This document shows, piece by piece, positions 15,411 through 23,347 of a DNA stretch of 64,000 nucleotides. Origin of the DNA: CAWDZK01 sp963726615. GTDB lineage: Bacteria > Actinomycetota > Actinomycetes > JACCUZ01. Every line of letters begins with the position of its first letter. Positions within the stretch are counted from its first letter, which is position 1. Position numbers and translations under genes: made by a program. The DNA is taken from positions 248,001 through 312,000 of the forward strand of contig CAVSCX010000011.1 of the NCBI GenBank assembly GCA_963726615.1. The letters run 5' to 3'. A model generated the notes under the pieces. That model was given only the letters and a program-made list of their open reading frames with translations. It had not been told where the DNA came from and did not search any database.

Positions 15411-16066
15411 GAGATCTCGGTTGCCGGGAGATGGAGCTGTCCCTGGGAGCCTTCGCGGTCGGGGCACTGGAACCCCTGGACCGCGCGGAGGTGGACAGCC
15501 ACCTGGAACGCTGCCCGCGCTGCCGGTCGACCACGGCCGAGCTGCAGGACGTGACCGACCTGATGGGTCTGGTGAGCGCCGGCTCGGCCGCGCTGGCGGC
15601 CGACGGATCTGCGCTGCCGCGGCCCACGGTCCCGACGCCCGCGCCTCCTGCCCGTCGTCGTACCCGGCTGCTTGCCAGGACGCTGGCTGCAGCGGCGGCA
15701 GTGGCGGTGATACTGATCGTCACCGGCGTCGCCGTCTCCACCTGGCTCGGCTCCGACCCCGTGCAGGCCGTGCGCGTGCAGGCGACGGATCCGGGCACCG
15801 GGGTGGCCGCTGCGGTGACGCTCACACCGGTCGAGGTCGGCACCGAGCTGCGGTTGCGGCTCACAGGCGTGCCTAGGCGTGCCACCTGTCAGCTCGTCGT
15901 CGTCGCCGCGGACGGACGGCGCACCGTCGCGGCGACCTGGCTGGCGACCTACGCCGGGACGGCGCGGGTGACAGGCACGACGGACCTCTCGCGTTCCGAG
16001 GTCTCACGGCTGGTGGTCGCCACGCCGGACGGCGAGGTCTTCGTGAGCGTGCCGGTCGGGACCTGA
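15407..16066 (+). CDS. Zinc-type anti-sigma factor, membrane-bound
   Basis: A 219-residue partner of the preceding sigma factor. The N-terminal zinc anti-sigma domain carries His32-x3-Cys36-x2-Cys39 (SHLERCPRCR). A membrane helix lies at about 93-114 (LAAAAAVAVILIVTGVAVSTW), and an extracytoplasmic domain of about 100 residues is predicted to be beta-rich (anti-sigma-K/RskA type). It should bind and silence the sigma factor until an outside or redox signal releases it. A lipoprotein gene follows after 62 bp and is a candidate regulon member. Confidence 0.9.
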   Translation: MRDLGCREMELSLGAFAVGALEPLDRAEVDSHLERCPRCRSTTAELQDVTDLMGLVSAGSAALAADGSALPRPTVPTPAPPARRRTRLLARTLAAAAAVAVILIVTGVAVSTWLGSDPVQAVRVQATDPGTGVAAAVTLTPVEVGTELRLRLTGVPRRATCQLVVVAADGRRTVAATWLATYAGTARVTGTTDLSRSEVSRLVVATPDGEVFVSVPVGT

Positions 16067-16128
16067 GCGCGGCTGAACCGTCGGCACCTCTGCTCCGTTT
16101 GTCTCCTGATCGCCTCCGGAGGTGCCTC

Positions 16129-16701
16129 ATGTCCAGTCCGTTCGCCCTGACAGTGACAGCGTCCCGATGGCCACGTCGCGCACTGATGGTCGCGATCGTG
16201 GCCGCAGGATCGCTCGTCCTGGCCGCGTGCGGCGGCAGCAGCTCCTACGGAGGGTCCGGACGGTCTTCCGCACAGCCCACGCCGGCGGCGGCCGGCGGCA
16301 GCACGGTCAAGGTCGCGAAGACCGGTCTCGGCCGGGTCCTGGAGACCTCGGCCGGTCGGGTCGTCTACCTCCTGACGTCCGACCCGACCGGCACGAGCAC
16401 CTGCACCGGCAGCTGCCTGCGGTCGTGGCCGCCGGTCCTCGTCGCGGGTGTCCCCGTGTCCTCGGGGGTCAGCGCGACTCTCGGCACGCTGTCGCGGCCC
16501 GAGGGCCTGCAGCTGACGATCGCGGGCCACCCGGCCTACACGTACGCCGGCGACTCCGCCGCCGGCCAGACCACCGGCCAGGGGATCACCAGCTTCGGCG
16601 GGACCTGGTGGGCACTGACTCCCACCGGCGACGCCGTGACGGGCAGTGGCTCGGGCGGTACCGGCACCGGGAGCACGACGGGCGGGGTGCGCGGCTACTG
16701 A
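16129..16701 (+). CDS. COG4315-type lipoprotein (secreted repeat of unknown function)
   Basis: A 190-residue lipoprotein. GGAGGTG lies 5 nt before the ATG at 16129. Residues 1-33 are a lipoprotein signal with lipobox LVLAAC (Cys34). Two copies of the family repeat follow: LGRVLETSAGRVVYLLTSDPTG...CTGSCLRSWPPVL, and a weaker one with LQLTIAGHPAYTYAGDSAAGQTTGQG. The ends are Gly/Ser/Thr-rich. The function of COG4315 is unknown, though the CxGxC motif near CTGSCLRSWPP is conserved. It follows the SigL-like sigma/anti-sigma pair, as similar lipoproteins do in SigK/SigL loci. Confidence 0.85.
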   Translation: MSSPFALTVTASRWPRRALMVAIVAAGSLVLAACGGSSSYGGSGRSSAQPTPAAAGGSTVKVAKTGLGRVLETSAGRVVYLLTSDPTGTSTCTGSCLRSWPPVLVAGVPVSSGVSATLGTLSRPEGLQLTIAGHPAYTYAGDSAAGQTTGQGITSFGGTWWALTPTGDAVTGSGSGGTGTGSTTGGVRGY

Positions 16702-16747
16702 CCGGACGGTCCCGCCGGCTCGGTCGTCGACAGCCCTGGGAAGCGCC

Positions 16748-17098
16748 TCACCGGACGAACAAGGAGCCGTCCCGCTCGACGACGTTGCCGCGCTGCAACG
16801 GCAGGACCTTGGTGAGCGCACGATAGGCCGCCTCGAGCCCGGGGACCTTGGCGAACACGCCCTGCGGACCGCGGACCATCCGCCCGGTGCGGACGTCGTA
16901 GGCAGACTGGTGCCAGGGGCAGACCAGCCTGTCCTGCTCGTCGAGCGTACCGGTCGCGAGGTCCGCGCCGAGGTGCCGGCAGCGCCGGGACACCGCAAAG
17001 ATCTCACCGCCCGCGTTCCCGACCGCCCAAGGCCCGCAGCCCGTCACCGTCCCGGGTGGCAGCTCGGACGACGGGCCGACTTCCTGCTCCTGCTTCAT
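16748..17098 (-). CDS. Rieske [2Fe-2S] domain protein
   Basis: A 116-residue small Rieske protein. The cluster motifs are Cys40-x-His42 (RRCRHLGADL) and Cys60-x2-His63 (CPWHQSAYD), 17 residues apart, with the typical GxxxxVxxxCRHxGAxL pattern. It lacks a membrane anchor or signal peptide, so it is a cytosolic ferredoxin-like electron carrier or the Rieske subunit of an oxygenase without its partner nearby. The ATG at 17098 was taken; an in-frame GTG at 17113 is possible. It converges with the COG4315 lipoprotein gene and lies 50 bp from the M23 peptidase gene. Confidence 0.85.
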   Translation of the reverse strand: MKQEQEVGPSSELPPGTVTGCGPWAVGNAGGEIFAVSRRCRHLGADLATGTLDEQDRLVCPWHQSAYDVRTGRMVRGPQGVFAKVPGLEAAYRALTKVLPLQRGNVVERDGSLFVR

Positions 17099-17148
17099 GG
17101 CCACATCGTGCACCCCCGGGCCGAGCCGGGCCAGCCGCGCGACGTCGC

Positions 17149-18534
17149 TCAGTGCCGGGCCAGGAAGACCATCGGGTCGACGACGGTGCCGTTCTCACGC
17201 ACCTCGAAGTGCAGGTGCGGCCCGGTGGCGTACCCCGTCTGGCCGACGATGCCTATCGGGTCGCCCTTGCGCACGACGTCGCCCGGCGCGACGAGGGCGC
17301 GTGCCTGGTGGGCGTATGCCGTCGTCACGCGCCTGCCGTCGATGACGCCGTGGTCCACGACGGTGAAGTTGCCGTACGCCGTGCTCAGGACCGCCATGAG
17401 CACCCGGCCGTCGTCGGCGGCGCGGATGATCGAGCCGCCGGCGAAGTCGGTGCCGGTGTGCAGCTTGGTGTAGTGCAGGATCGGGTGGTAGCGCATGCCG
17501 TACGGCGACGTGACGGCGCCGGCAAGCGGGTGCACGAAGCTGCCGGTGCCCGGGACCGTGTCACCGCGTCGTGCGAGCTGCTCGGACAGCGACTCGATCT
17601 GTGCACCGAGCCGTCCCGACTCGGCCAACCGGGCCTGGGCGAGCGCCGCGTCGCCGGCCTGGGCGGCCTGCAGCGCGGACAACGCGCTCGACCGCTGGGC
17701 GGCCAGCTCACTGACGCGGGCGTCGGCGTCCGCCAGTCGTAGCTTCGCCTCGCGGTACCGGCTCGAGATCCGGACGAAGTCGGCCCTGACCTGCTCGCGT
17801 GCCACGACGAGGTCTCCGACCCGCTCGTCGGCCCTGGTGGAGGTGTCCTCGACCACGCGGCGCTCGGATGCGCGCGTGCCGGCCGGAAGTCTGTCGTCGT
17901 GCTGGTGCCACGCGGTGGCCGCGCGCTGCGCGCCGGCCACGTCGTAGCCCATCGCCCGGTAGAGCTGCGCGGTCGCGGCGGCGTCCTGCCGGAGCCGTGC
18001 CATGACGGTCTTCTGCCGTGCGATCTCGGCGATCCCCTGGTCCGCGCTCAGGTACGCCTCTCCGGCCCGGCGCAGCTGCGGGCTGGACTCGTCGTCGACC
18101 AGGTCGCGTGCGCGGGCGGTGCCGGCAACGGATGCGGTGCTCTCGGACCTGCGCCTCTCGGCCACGGCCCGGGACCGCGCTCCCGGCGGCGTCGATGCCA
18201 GTCCCGTGCCGGCCGGCACTGCGTCCGCGCCGGACCCGCCGCCGCGGCCGGGCTTGCCGGTGGTGGGCGACGTCACCGGGCCACCGGAGCCGCCGGTGCC
18301 ACCCCCGGGGCCGCCGGAGGTGGGCGCCGGGACGGAGGGCACCGGCACCGGGGGGACCGGGGCACTGGTCGGGAGCGGGGGCGCAGGGACGCTCGGGGCC
18401 GGCACCGTCACGGTCGCGCTGGGCAGCGGAACGGTGATGTCGGCCAGCGCGCCACCGGCACCGACCGCGACGGCCGCCGTGCCCACCGCGGCGGCGACGG
18501 CCGCCGCGGCCAGGGCTGTCAGGGGCCGACGCAT
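17149..18534 (-). CDS. Secreted M23 (LytM-type) endopeptidase with coiled coil, copy B
   Basis: A 461-residue exported protein; the ATG at 18534 follows GAGGAG. A signal peptide (residues 1-33) is followed by a long Pro/Val/Ser/Gly-rich linker, a helical coiled-coil region (about 150-335, many AL/AR heptads) and a C-terminal M23 domain. Its zinc residues are visible in LHTGTDFAGG (H, D) and GPHLHFEVREN (HxH), after the typical SPYGMRYHPIL. It should cleave peptidoglycan cross-bridges, or regulate amidases through the coiled coil. It is a paralogue of the gene upstream (18614-20017), 79 bp apart on the same strand. Confidence 0.9.
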   Translation of the reverse strand: MRRPLTALAAAAVAAAVGTAAVAVGAGGALADITVPLPSATVTVPAPSVPAPPLPTSAPVPPVPVPSVPAPTSGGPGGGTGGSGGPVTSPTTGKPGRGGGSGADAVPAGTGLASTPPGARSRAVAERRRSESTASVAGTARARDLVDDESSPQLRRAGEAYLSADQGIAEIARQKTVMARLRQDAAATAQLYRAMGYDVAGAQRAATAWHQHDDRLPAGTRASERRVVEDTSTRADERVGDLVVAREQVRADFVRISSRYREAKLRLADADARVSELAAQRSSALSALQAAQAGDAALAQARLAESGRLGAQIESLSEQLARRGDTVPGTGSFVHPLAGAVTSPYGMRYHPILHYTKLHTGTDFAGGSIIRAADDGRVLMAVLSTAYGNFTVVDHGVIDGRRVTTAYAHQARALVAPGDVVRKGDPIGIVGQTGYATGPHLHFEVRENGTVVDPMVFLARH

Positions 18535-18613
18535 GGAGCACTCCTCTGCCGCGGGGTCATCGTGACAACGAGCGGCTGCTCCCCAGGTCACGGACCCGCG
18601 GCGGCGGAGTCGG

Positions 18614-20017
18614 CTAGCGGCTGCCGGCGCCCGCGGCGACGGTGGTGGGCAGCTTCGCCTTGGCCAGGAACGGCGCAGGGTCGAGTGGCTCGCCGTTGAT
18701 GCGCACCTCGAAGTGCAGGTGCGGACCGGTCGCGTAGCCGGTGGATCCGATCACGCCGATGGCCTGTCCCTTGAGGACGCGGTCGCCCGGCCTCACCCCG
18801 ATGGCCGCCTGGTGCGCGTACAGGGTCGTCATCCGGAGCCCGCCGACCTTGCCGTGGTCGACGACGGTCATGTTCCCGTAGGCCACGTTGTACTCCGTGA
18901 ACAGCACGACGCCGTCGTCCGCGGCGTACACGATGCCGTCGCCGGCGCCGAGGTCCATGCCGGTGTGGATCTTCACGTAGTGCAGGATCGGATGGAACCT
19001 CGGGCCGTACGGCGAGGTCACCGGCCCGAGTCCGGGTCGGACCATCTCCCCGGTGCCCCGGGGCGCCTTCGGCCCCTTCGCCAGGTCTGCCGCAAGGTCG
19101 ACGATCCGCCCGGCCAGCGCGCCGGACTCCGTGACCATCACCTGGTACTGGCGCTCGTCCTCGAGCGCAGCCTGCTTCGCCTGCTCGAACGCCGCCTGCC
19201 GCGCGGTCACCACGGCGCTCACCTGCTGGGCGGCGGACCTGGCTACCTGGGTCTTGGCTGCGACCGCCTGCAACGACGCGGCAGCCGCGGCCCGGGCCTG
19301 CTCCTGCCGGCGCCTGGCCGCGCCGAGGCTGGCCTGCGCATTGACCAGCGCGGCGCGGTCCTCCTTGAGCCGGGCGATCATCGCGTTGCCGGCGCTGCCG
19401 ACGCTCTGCAGGAACGCCAGCCGGTCCGCGAGCTGGTTGGGGGTCGTCGCCGAGAGCACCAGCGCCCACTCACCCATCGGCCCGTTGCCCTGGTAGGCCG
19501 AGCGCGCCAGGCGACCGAGGTCCTTCTGGCGCACACCGATGCGGGTCTCGACAACGTTGAGGTCGCGCGTGGCGCGCTGCTCCGCGAGGACCGCGGCCTC
19601 CAGCTCCGTCTGAGCCGCGCGGTCGGCCTCCTTCGCGGCGATCAGCTCCTCGCGTGCGCTCTCCAGGGCGGTGCGAGCGACGACCAGGTCGGCCTTCGCC
19701 TTGGTCAGGGCCGCGGACGCCGCGACCAGGGCGGCCGCGTCGTGGGCGGCCTCCTCGGCCTGCTCCTTCTTGGCCTGCGCCATCTGGGCGGCCGCGTCGG
19801 CGCGCTTACGGGACTCGCGTGCCCGTGCGGCCGAGGCCGACGACACCGTCGTGCCCGACCCGGCCGTGGTGGACCCGTCGCGGGACCCGGAGGACTTGGA
19901 CGGCGAGGGGGTGGGGTCCGACGCGGCGGCGGGCAGGCAGGTGGCGACGAGAGCCGCCGCCACGAGCGCAGCGCGTGCCGCGCCGGCCGCGGTGCGCCTG
20001 GACGGCACCGACGCCAT
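18614..20017 (-). CDS. Secreted M23 (LytM-type) endopeptidase with coiled coil, copy A
   Basis: A 467-residue exported protein from the ATG at 20017 (GTGGGGAACG upstream). After a signal peptide (1-33) and a Ser/Thr/Pro stretch come two long Ala/Lys/Glu coiled-coil blocks with KKEQAEEAAHDAAALVAAS-type heptads (about 65-330). The M23 domain follows with IHTGMDLGAGDG and GPHLHFEVRINGEPLDP. The layout is like EnvC/NlpD or RipB-type partners of wall hydrolases; the HxxxD and HxH residues are intact, so it may itself be active. It is likely co-transcribed with copy B. A strong hairpin lies 28 bp upstream of its start. Confidence 0.9.
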   Translation of the reverse strand: MASVPSRRTAAGAARAALVAAALVATCLPAAASDPTPSPSKSSGSRDGSTTAGSGTTVSSASAARARESRKRADAAAQMAQAKKEQAEEAAHDAAALVAASAALTKAKADLVVARTALESAREELIAAKEADRAAQTELEAAVLAEQRATRDLNVVETRIGVRQKDLGRLARSAYQGNGPMGEWALVLSATTPNQLADRLAFLQSVGSAGNAMIARLKEDRAALVNAQASLGAARRRQEQARAAAAASLQAVAAKTQVARSAAQQVSAVVTARQAAFEQAKQAALEDERQYQVMVTESGALAGRIVDLAADLAKGPKAPRGTGEMVRPGLGPVTSPYGPRFHPILHYVKIHTGMDLGAGDGIVYAADDGVVLFTEYNVAYGNMTVVDHGKVGGLRMTTLYAHQAAIGVRPGDRVLKGQAIGVIGSTGYATGPHLHFEVRINGEPLDPAPFLAKAKLPTTVAAGAGSR

Positions 20018-20044
20018 GTCCGTTCCCCACCCCTTGTGCAACCT

Positions 20045-20063
20045 CGGACGCGAGACGCGTCCG
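20045..20063 (-). promoter_or_regulatory. 5' leader hairpin upstream of M23 copy A
   Basis: CGGACGCG and CGCGTCCG are perfect 8-bp arms around a 3-nt loop, ending 28 bp before the start codon at 20017. It could be an operator, an RNA stabiliser or a terminator of upstream transcription. I looked for a c-di-AMP (ydaO) riboswitch and the leader is too short for one. Confidence 0.35.
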
Positions 20064-20155
20064 ACCCCGCGACCATGGTGACCTGTTCGTGCCCCGTGTG
20101 GAGGGGGAATGCCTCAGGTCGCAGCCCTCAAACCGGCATGCACCAGGGCGATCCG

Positions 20156-20175
20156 GGCAGGCGGCGTCGCCTGCC
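20156..20175 (-). terminator. Hairpin terminator after the CorA-type gene
   Basis: GGCAGGCG and CGCCTGCC are perfect 8-bp arms with a 4-nt loop, beginning 12 bp past the CorA stop. No U-tract is seen, as is common for actinobacterial terminators. Confidence 0.55.
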
Positions 20176-20187
20176 GGGTCCGGGGCG

Positions 20188-21180
20188 TCAGAGCCAGCCG
20201 CTACGACGGAAGCCCCGGTGGAGCGCCACGCAGATCCCGACCATCACCAGCAGGACGGTCGGGTAGCCGAGGGTCCAGCCAAGCTCCGGCATGTGGTCGA
20301 AGTTCATGCCGTAGATCCCGGCGATCATCGTCGGCACGGCGGCGATCGCCACCCACGCCGAGATCCGGCGCATGTCCTCGTTCTGCTGAACGCCGACCTG
20401 GGCAAGGTTGGCGTTGAGCACCGAGGTGAGCAGGTCGTCGAACGTCTGCACCTGGTCCGACACGCGGATGGCGTGGTCGGCGACGTCCCGGAAGAACGGC
20501 TGCATCCGCTCGTGCACGTGCGGCACGCTGCCGGTGGCGAGCTTCGCCATCGGGTCGACCAGGGGGAGGACGGCGCGACGGAACTCCACGACCTCCCGCT
20601 TGAGGTTGTAGATCCGGCCGGCGTCGTTCGTGCGCACCGGTGAGAACACCCGCTCCTCGACCTCCTCGATGTCCTCCTCGACCTCCAGGGCGATCTCGGT
20701 GTAGTCGTCGACGATCCGGTCCACGATCGCGTACATCACTGCCGACGGGCCGCAGTCGAGGAGCTCCTGATGGCCCTCGAGCCGCTTACGCACGTCGGCC
20801 AGCGCACGGCCGCGGCCGTGCCGGACGCTGACCACGAACGAGTTGCCGACGAAGAGCATGACGTCCCCCAGCTCGATCTGCTGGGTGTCCTCGTCGTAGC
20901 GCACCGTCTTGAGGACGAGGAACAGCGAGTCGTCGTACTCCTCGAGCTTGGGTCGCTGGTGGGCCTTGAGCGCGTCCTCGACGGCGAGCCTGTGCAGACC
21001 GAACTCGGCGGCGACGCTGTCCAGCTCGTCCTGGGTCGGGTCGTGCAGCCCGACCCACATGAAGCTCCGGTCGCGGGTCCGAGCCGTGGCGAGCGCGTCG
21101 GACCACGAGCCGGCCGCCACCTCGCGGACGCCGTGGTGGTAGAGCGCGCAGTCGACGATCACGAGGCCATCGTGCCCCAC
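20188..21180 (-). CDS. corA: CorA-type magnesium/cobalt transporter
   Basis: A 330-residue member of the MIT family. A large acidic cytosolic N-domain (with a helix of EVEEDIEEVEERV) is followed by two C-terminal membrane helices with the signature YGMNFDHMPEL (GMN at 291-293). This forms a pentameric Mg2+ channel-like importer. The start was taken as the GTG at 21180; a GTG at 21162 (giving a V-I-V-D start) is an alternative. It is divergent from the histidine phosphatase gene, with only 17 bp between starts. Confidence 0.9.
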   Translation of the reverse strand: MGHDGLVIVDCALYHHGVREVAAGSWSDALATARTRDRSFMWVGLHDPTQDELDSVAAEFGLHRLAVEDALKAHQRPKLEEYDDSLFLVLKTVRYDEDTQQIELGDVMLFVGNSFVVSVRHGRGRALADVRKRLEGHQELLDCGPSAVMYAIVDRIVDDYTEIALEVEEDIEEVEERVFSPVRTNDAGRIYNLKREVVEFRRAVLPLVDPMAKLATGSVPHVHERMQPFFRDVADHAIRVSDQVQTFDDLLTSVLNANLAQVGVQQNEDMRRISAWVAIAAVPTMIAGIYGMNFDHMPELGWTLGYPTVLLVMVGICVALHRGFRRSGWL

Positions 21181-21183
21181 CCG

Positions 21184-21189
21184 TAGACT
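21184..21189 (+). promoter_or_regulatory. Leaderless-type -10 hexamer of the histidine phosphatase
   Basis: TAGACT, 8 nt before the GTG at 21198; no Shine-Dalgarno sequence in between. Confidence 0.5.
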
Positions 21190-21197
21190 GCGGCCAC

Positions 21198-21908
21198 GTG
21201 ACCACCGTCCTGCTCGTCCGGCACGGCCGCACGACTGCCAACGGCGCCGGCGTCCTCGCCGGCTGGACCGAGGGTGTCGGGCTCGACGACGCCGGCAGGT
21301 CCCAGGTCAGCGCTCTCGCGCAGCGGCTGGCCGCCGTCCCACTTGCCGCGGTGGTGACAAGCCCGCTGCAGCGCTGCCTGGAGACGGCCGACCTGATGCT
21401 CACCGGGCACGACCCGGTCCCGCGGCACGTCGACGAGCGGGTCGGCGAGGTCCGGTACGGGGACTGGACGGGGGGCGAGCTGAAGAAGCTCGCCAAGGAC
21501 CCGCTGTGGAAGGTCGTGCAGGCACACCCGTCGGCCATGACCTTTCCCGGCGATGGCGGGGAGGCGATGCGGGACATGCAGACCCGAGCTGTCACCGCGG
21601 TCAGGGACTGGAACGACAGGCTCGGCGACGACGCCGTGTACGTCGTCGTCTCGCACGGCGACGTCATCAAGGCGGTCCTGGCCGACGCCCTCGGCATGCA
21701 TCTCGACCAGTTCCAGCGCCTGGTCGTGGACCCCTCTTCAGTCAGCATCGTCACGTACACGCAGCTGCGGCCGTTCGTGGTCCGGGCCAACGACATGGGC
21801 AGTGACCTCGGCTTCCTCGTCCCGCGGACGAAGTCACGGCGCCGACGCAAGGCGTCCTCGGACGCCGCGGTGGGCGGCGGGGCCGGCGGTGCCGGGACGG
21901 CCTCCTGA
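21198..21908 (+). CDS. Histidine phosphatase family protein (MSMEG_4193-type phosphomutase-like)
   Basis: A 236-residue enzyme of the phosphoglycerate-mutase-like superfamily. The catalytic RHG is Arg8-His9-Gly10 (LLVRHGRTTANGAGVLAGW). Further site residues lie in SPLQRCLETADLM, VGEVRYGDWTGGEL and VVSHGDVIKAVLADALGM. The pattern and the neighbourhood (DUF3090, SCO1664, mshC) match the actinobacterial MSMEG_4193-like phosphatases, whose substrate is not known to me. The C-terminal tail is basic and low in complexity. The leaderless-type start is a GTG 8 nt after TAGACT. It heads the set of four same-strand genes ending with mshC. Confidence 0.88.
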   Translation: MTTVLLVRHGRTTANGAGVLAGWTEGVGLDDAGRSQVSALAQRLAAVPLAAVVTSPLQRCLETADLMLTGHDPVPRHVDERVGEVRYGDWTGGELKKLAKDPLWKVVQAHPSAMTFPGDGGEAMRDMQTRAVTAVRDWNDRLGDDAVYVVVSHGDVIKAVLADALGMHLDQFQRLVVDPSSVSIVTYTQLRPFVVRANDMGSDLGFLVPRTKSRRRRKASSDAAVGGGAGGAGTAS

Positions 21909-21924
21909 CGTCGGCGTCACGACA

Positions 21925-21930
21925 TAGGGT
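21925..21930 (+). promoter_or_regulatory. Leaderless-type -10 hexamer of the DUF3090 gene
   Basis: TAGGGT, 7 nt before the ATG at 21938. Confidence 0.55.
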
Positions 21931-21937
21931 CGGATCC

Positions 21938-22504
21938 ATGCCGCGCATCGTCTTCGAGTACGACCCGCCTGAGCGCTTCGTCGCGGGCACGGTCGGCGAG
22001 CCCGGGCAGCGCACGTTCTTCCTGCAGGCCCGGGGTGCGGGCCGGACCACGAGCGTCTCGCTGGAGAAGCAGCAGGTGTCGGTGCTGGCCGAGCGCGTCG
22101 AGGCACTGCTCGACGAGGTGGTCCGCCGGTCGGCGGGCGAGGCGGGCGTCCCCGCTGTGACCCCGGCCGACAGCGCCGACACCGCTGCGCTGGACGCGCC
22201 GATCGAGGAGGAGTTCAAGGTCGGCACCATGGCCCTCGCCTGGGACGGCGACGACGAGGTGGTCGTCATCGAGGCGCAGGCGCTCACCGAGGACGAGGAC
22301 GACGACGAGCCGCCGCTTATCGCCGACGAGGACGAGGACGGGCCGCCCCTGCTCCGGGTCCGGATCTCCGGGAGCGCGGCCCGGGCCTTCGTCGGCCGGG
22401 CACAGGCGCTTGTCGCCGCCGGCCGGCCACCCTGCCCGTTCTGCGGGGGTCCGCTGGACGCGGGCGGACACGTCTGCCCGCGCGCCAACGGCTACCGCCG
22501 CTGA
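21938..22504 (+). CDS. DUF3090 family protein
   Basis: A 188-residue protein that begins MPRIVFEYDPPERFVAGTVG, then GQRTFFLQARG, the DUF3090 signature. The middle has an acidic run (EDEDDDEPPLIADEDEDG at about 118-135). The end PPCPFCGGPLDAGGHVCPR has Cys166, Cys169, His178 and Cys180, a plausible zinc site. Function unknown. In actinobacteria it is found beside the histidine phosphatase and the SCO1664-type gene, and here it lies between them, so the three probably act together. It has its own leaderless-type -10 although the upstream gene ends only 29 bp before. Confidence 0.85.
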   Translation: MPRIVFEYDPPERFVAGTVGEPGQRTFFLQARGAGRTTSVSLEKQQVSVLAERVEALLDEVVRRSAGEAGVPAVTPADSADTAALDAPIEEEFKVGTMALAWDGDDEVVVIEAQALTEDEDDDEPPLIADEDEDGPPLLRVRISGSAARAFVGRAQALVAAGRPPCPFCGGPLDAGGHVCPRANGYRR

Positions 22505-22510
22505 GTTTGC

Positions 22511-22516
22511 CAGACT
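22511..22516 (+). promoter_or_regulatory. Weak leaderless-type -10 hexamer of the SCO1664-type gene
   Basis: CAGACT, one base off TAnnnT, 7 nt before the GTG at 22524. Confidence 0.3.
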
Positions 22517-22523
22517 GGGCCTG

Positions 22524-23321
22524 GTGAACCGGCTGGACCAGGACGCGGCGCTCGATCTCCTGCGCGCGGGCACCATCTCGGTGGAGGGGCGGCTGGTCGA
22601 CGCGTCCAACGCGACGCTGTTCTGCGAGATCAGCCTCGCCGGCACCGAGGGGCGCTGCGTCTACAAGCCGGTCGCCGGGGAACGGCCGCTCTGGGACTTC
22701 CCGGACGGCACCCTGGCCGGACGCGAGGTCGCGGCGTTCGCCGTCTCCGAGGCCGGCGGCTGGGGCGTCGTGCCGCCGACCGTCATGCGGGAAGGTCCGT
22801 TCGGGCCGGGCATGGTGCAGATGTGGGTCGACACGGTCGAGGAGCCCGCTCTCGTCGACGTGATGGCACCCGGTCAGCTGCCTCACGACTGGCTCCGCGT
22901 CCTGGACGCACTCGGCTCCGACGGTGAGCCGGTCGTGCTCGGGCACGCAGACGACCCGCGGCTGCGCCGGATGGCGGTCCTCGACGTCGTGCTCAACAAC
23001 GCCGACCGCAAGGGCGGGCACGTCCTGGTCGAGGCAGGCGGCGGGGTGCGCGGGGTCGACCACGGAGTCTCCTTCCACGTCGAGCCGAAGCTGCGCACCG
23101 TGCTCTGGGGCTGGGCCGGTGACCCGCTGCAGCCCGCGGAGGTAGAGGTTCTCCAGCAGCTGTGCGCGCACCTCGACGGCGCGCTCGGCAGCACCCTGGC
23201 CGGACTGGTCAGCCGGACCGAGCTGCGCGCCACCCGGCAACGGGTCGACCGTCTTCTCGCGGAGGGTCGCCTGCCCTACCCGGTCGACGGCTGGCCGGCC
23301 ATCCCCTGGCCACCGTTCTGA
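22524..23321 (+). CDS. SCO1664-type protein with PI3/PI4-kinase-like catalytic core
   Basis: A 265-residue protein from a GTG at 22524, chosen because family members start close to RLDQDAALDLLRAG. It has a nucleotide-binding lysine candidate (CVYKPVAGERPLWDFP, Lys48). A catalytic-loop-like stretch NNADRKGGH (158-166, Asp161) is followed by GVDHGVSFH (Asp179). This arrangement is that of phosphatidylinositol 3/4-kinase and HipA-like folds. The substrate is unknown. It is flanked by DUF3090 and mshC, so a role around inositol-containing metabolites is conceivable but unproven. Confidence 0.8.
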   Translation: MNRLDQDAALDLLRAGTISVEGRLVDASNATLFCEISLAGTEGRCVYKPVAGERPLWDFPDGTLAGREVAAFAVSEAGGWGVVPPTVMREGPFGPGMVQMWVDTVEEPALVDVMAPGQLPHDWLRVLDALGSDGEPVVLGHADDPRLRRMAVLDVVLNNADRKGGHVLVEAGGGVRGVDHGVSFHVEPKLRTVLWGWAGDPLQPAEVEVLQQLCAHLDGALGSTLAGLVSRTELRATRQRVDRLLAEGRLPYPVDGWPAIPWPPF

Positions 23322-23335
23322 GCCTGCGGCCCACG

Positions 23336-23341
23336 TAGGAT
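23336..23341 (+). promoter_or_regulatory. Leaderless-type -10 hexamer of mshC
   Basis: TAGGAT, 6 nt before the GTG at 23348. Confidence 0.5.
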
Positions 23342-23347
23342 CCGGGC

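Noticed and set aside
20018..20187. c-di-AMP (ydaO) riboswitch upstream of the M23 peptidase
   Set aside because: The leader is short and the conserved core blocks are not visible; only a simple hairpin is supported.
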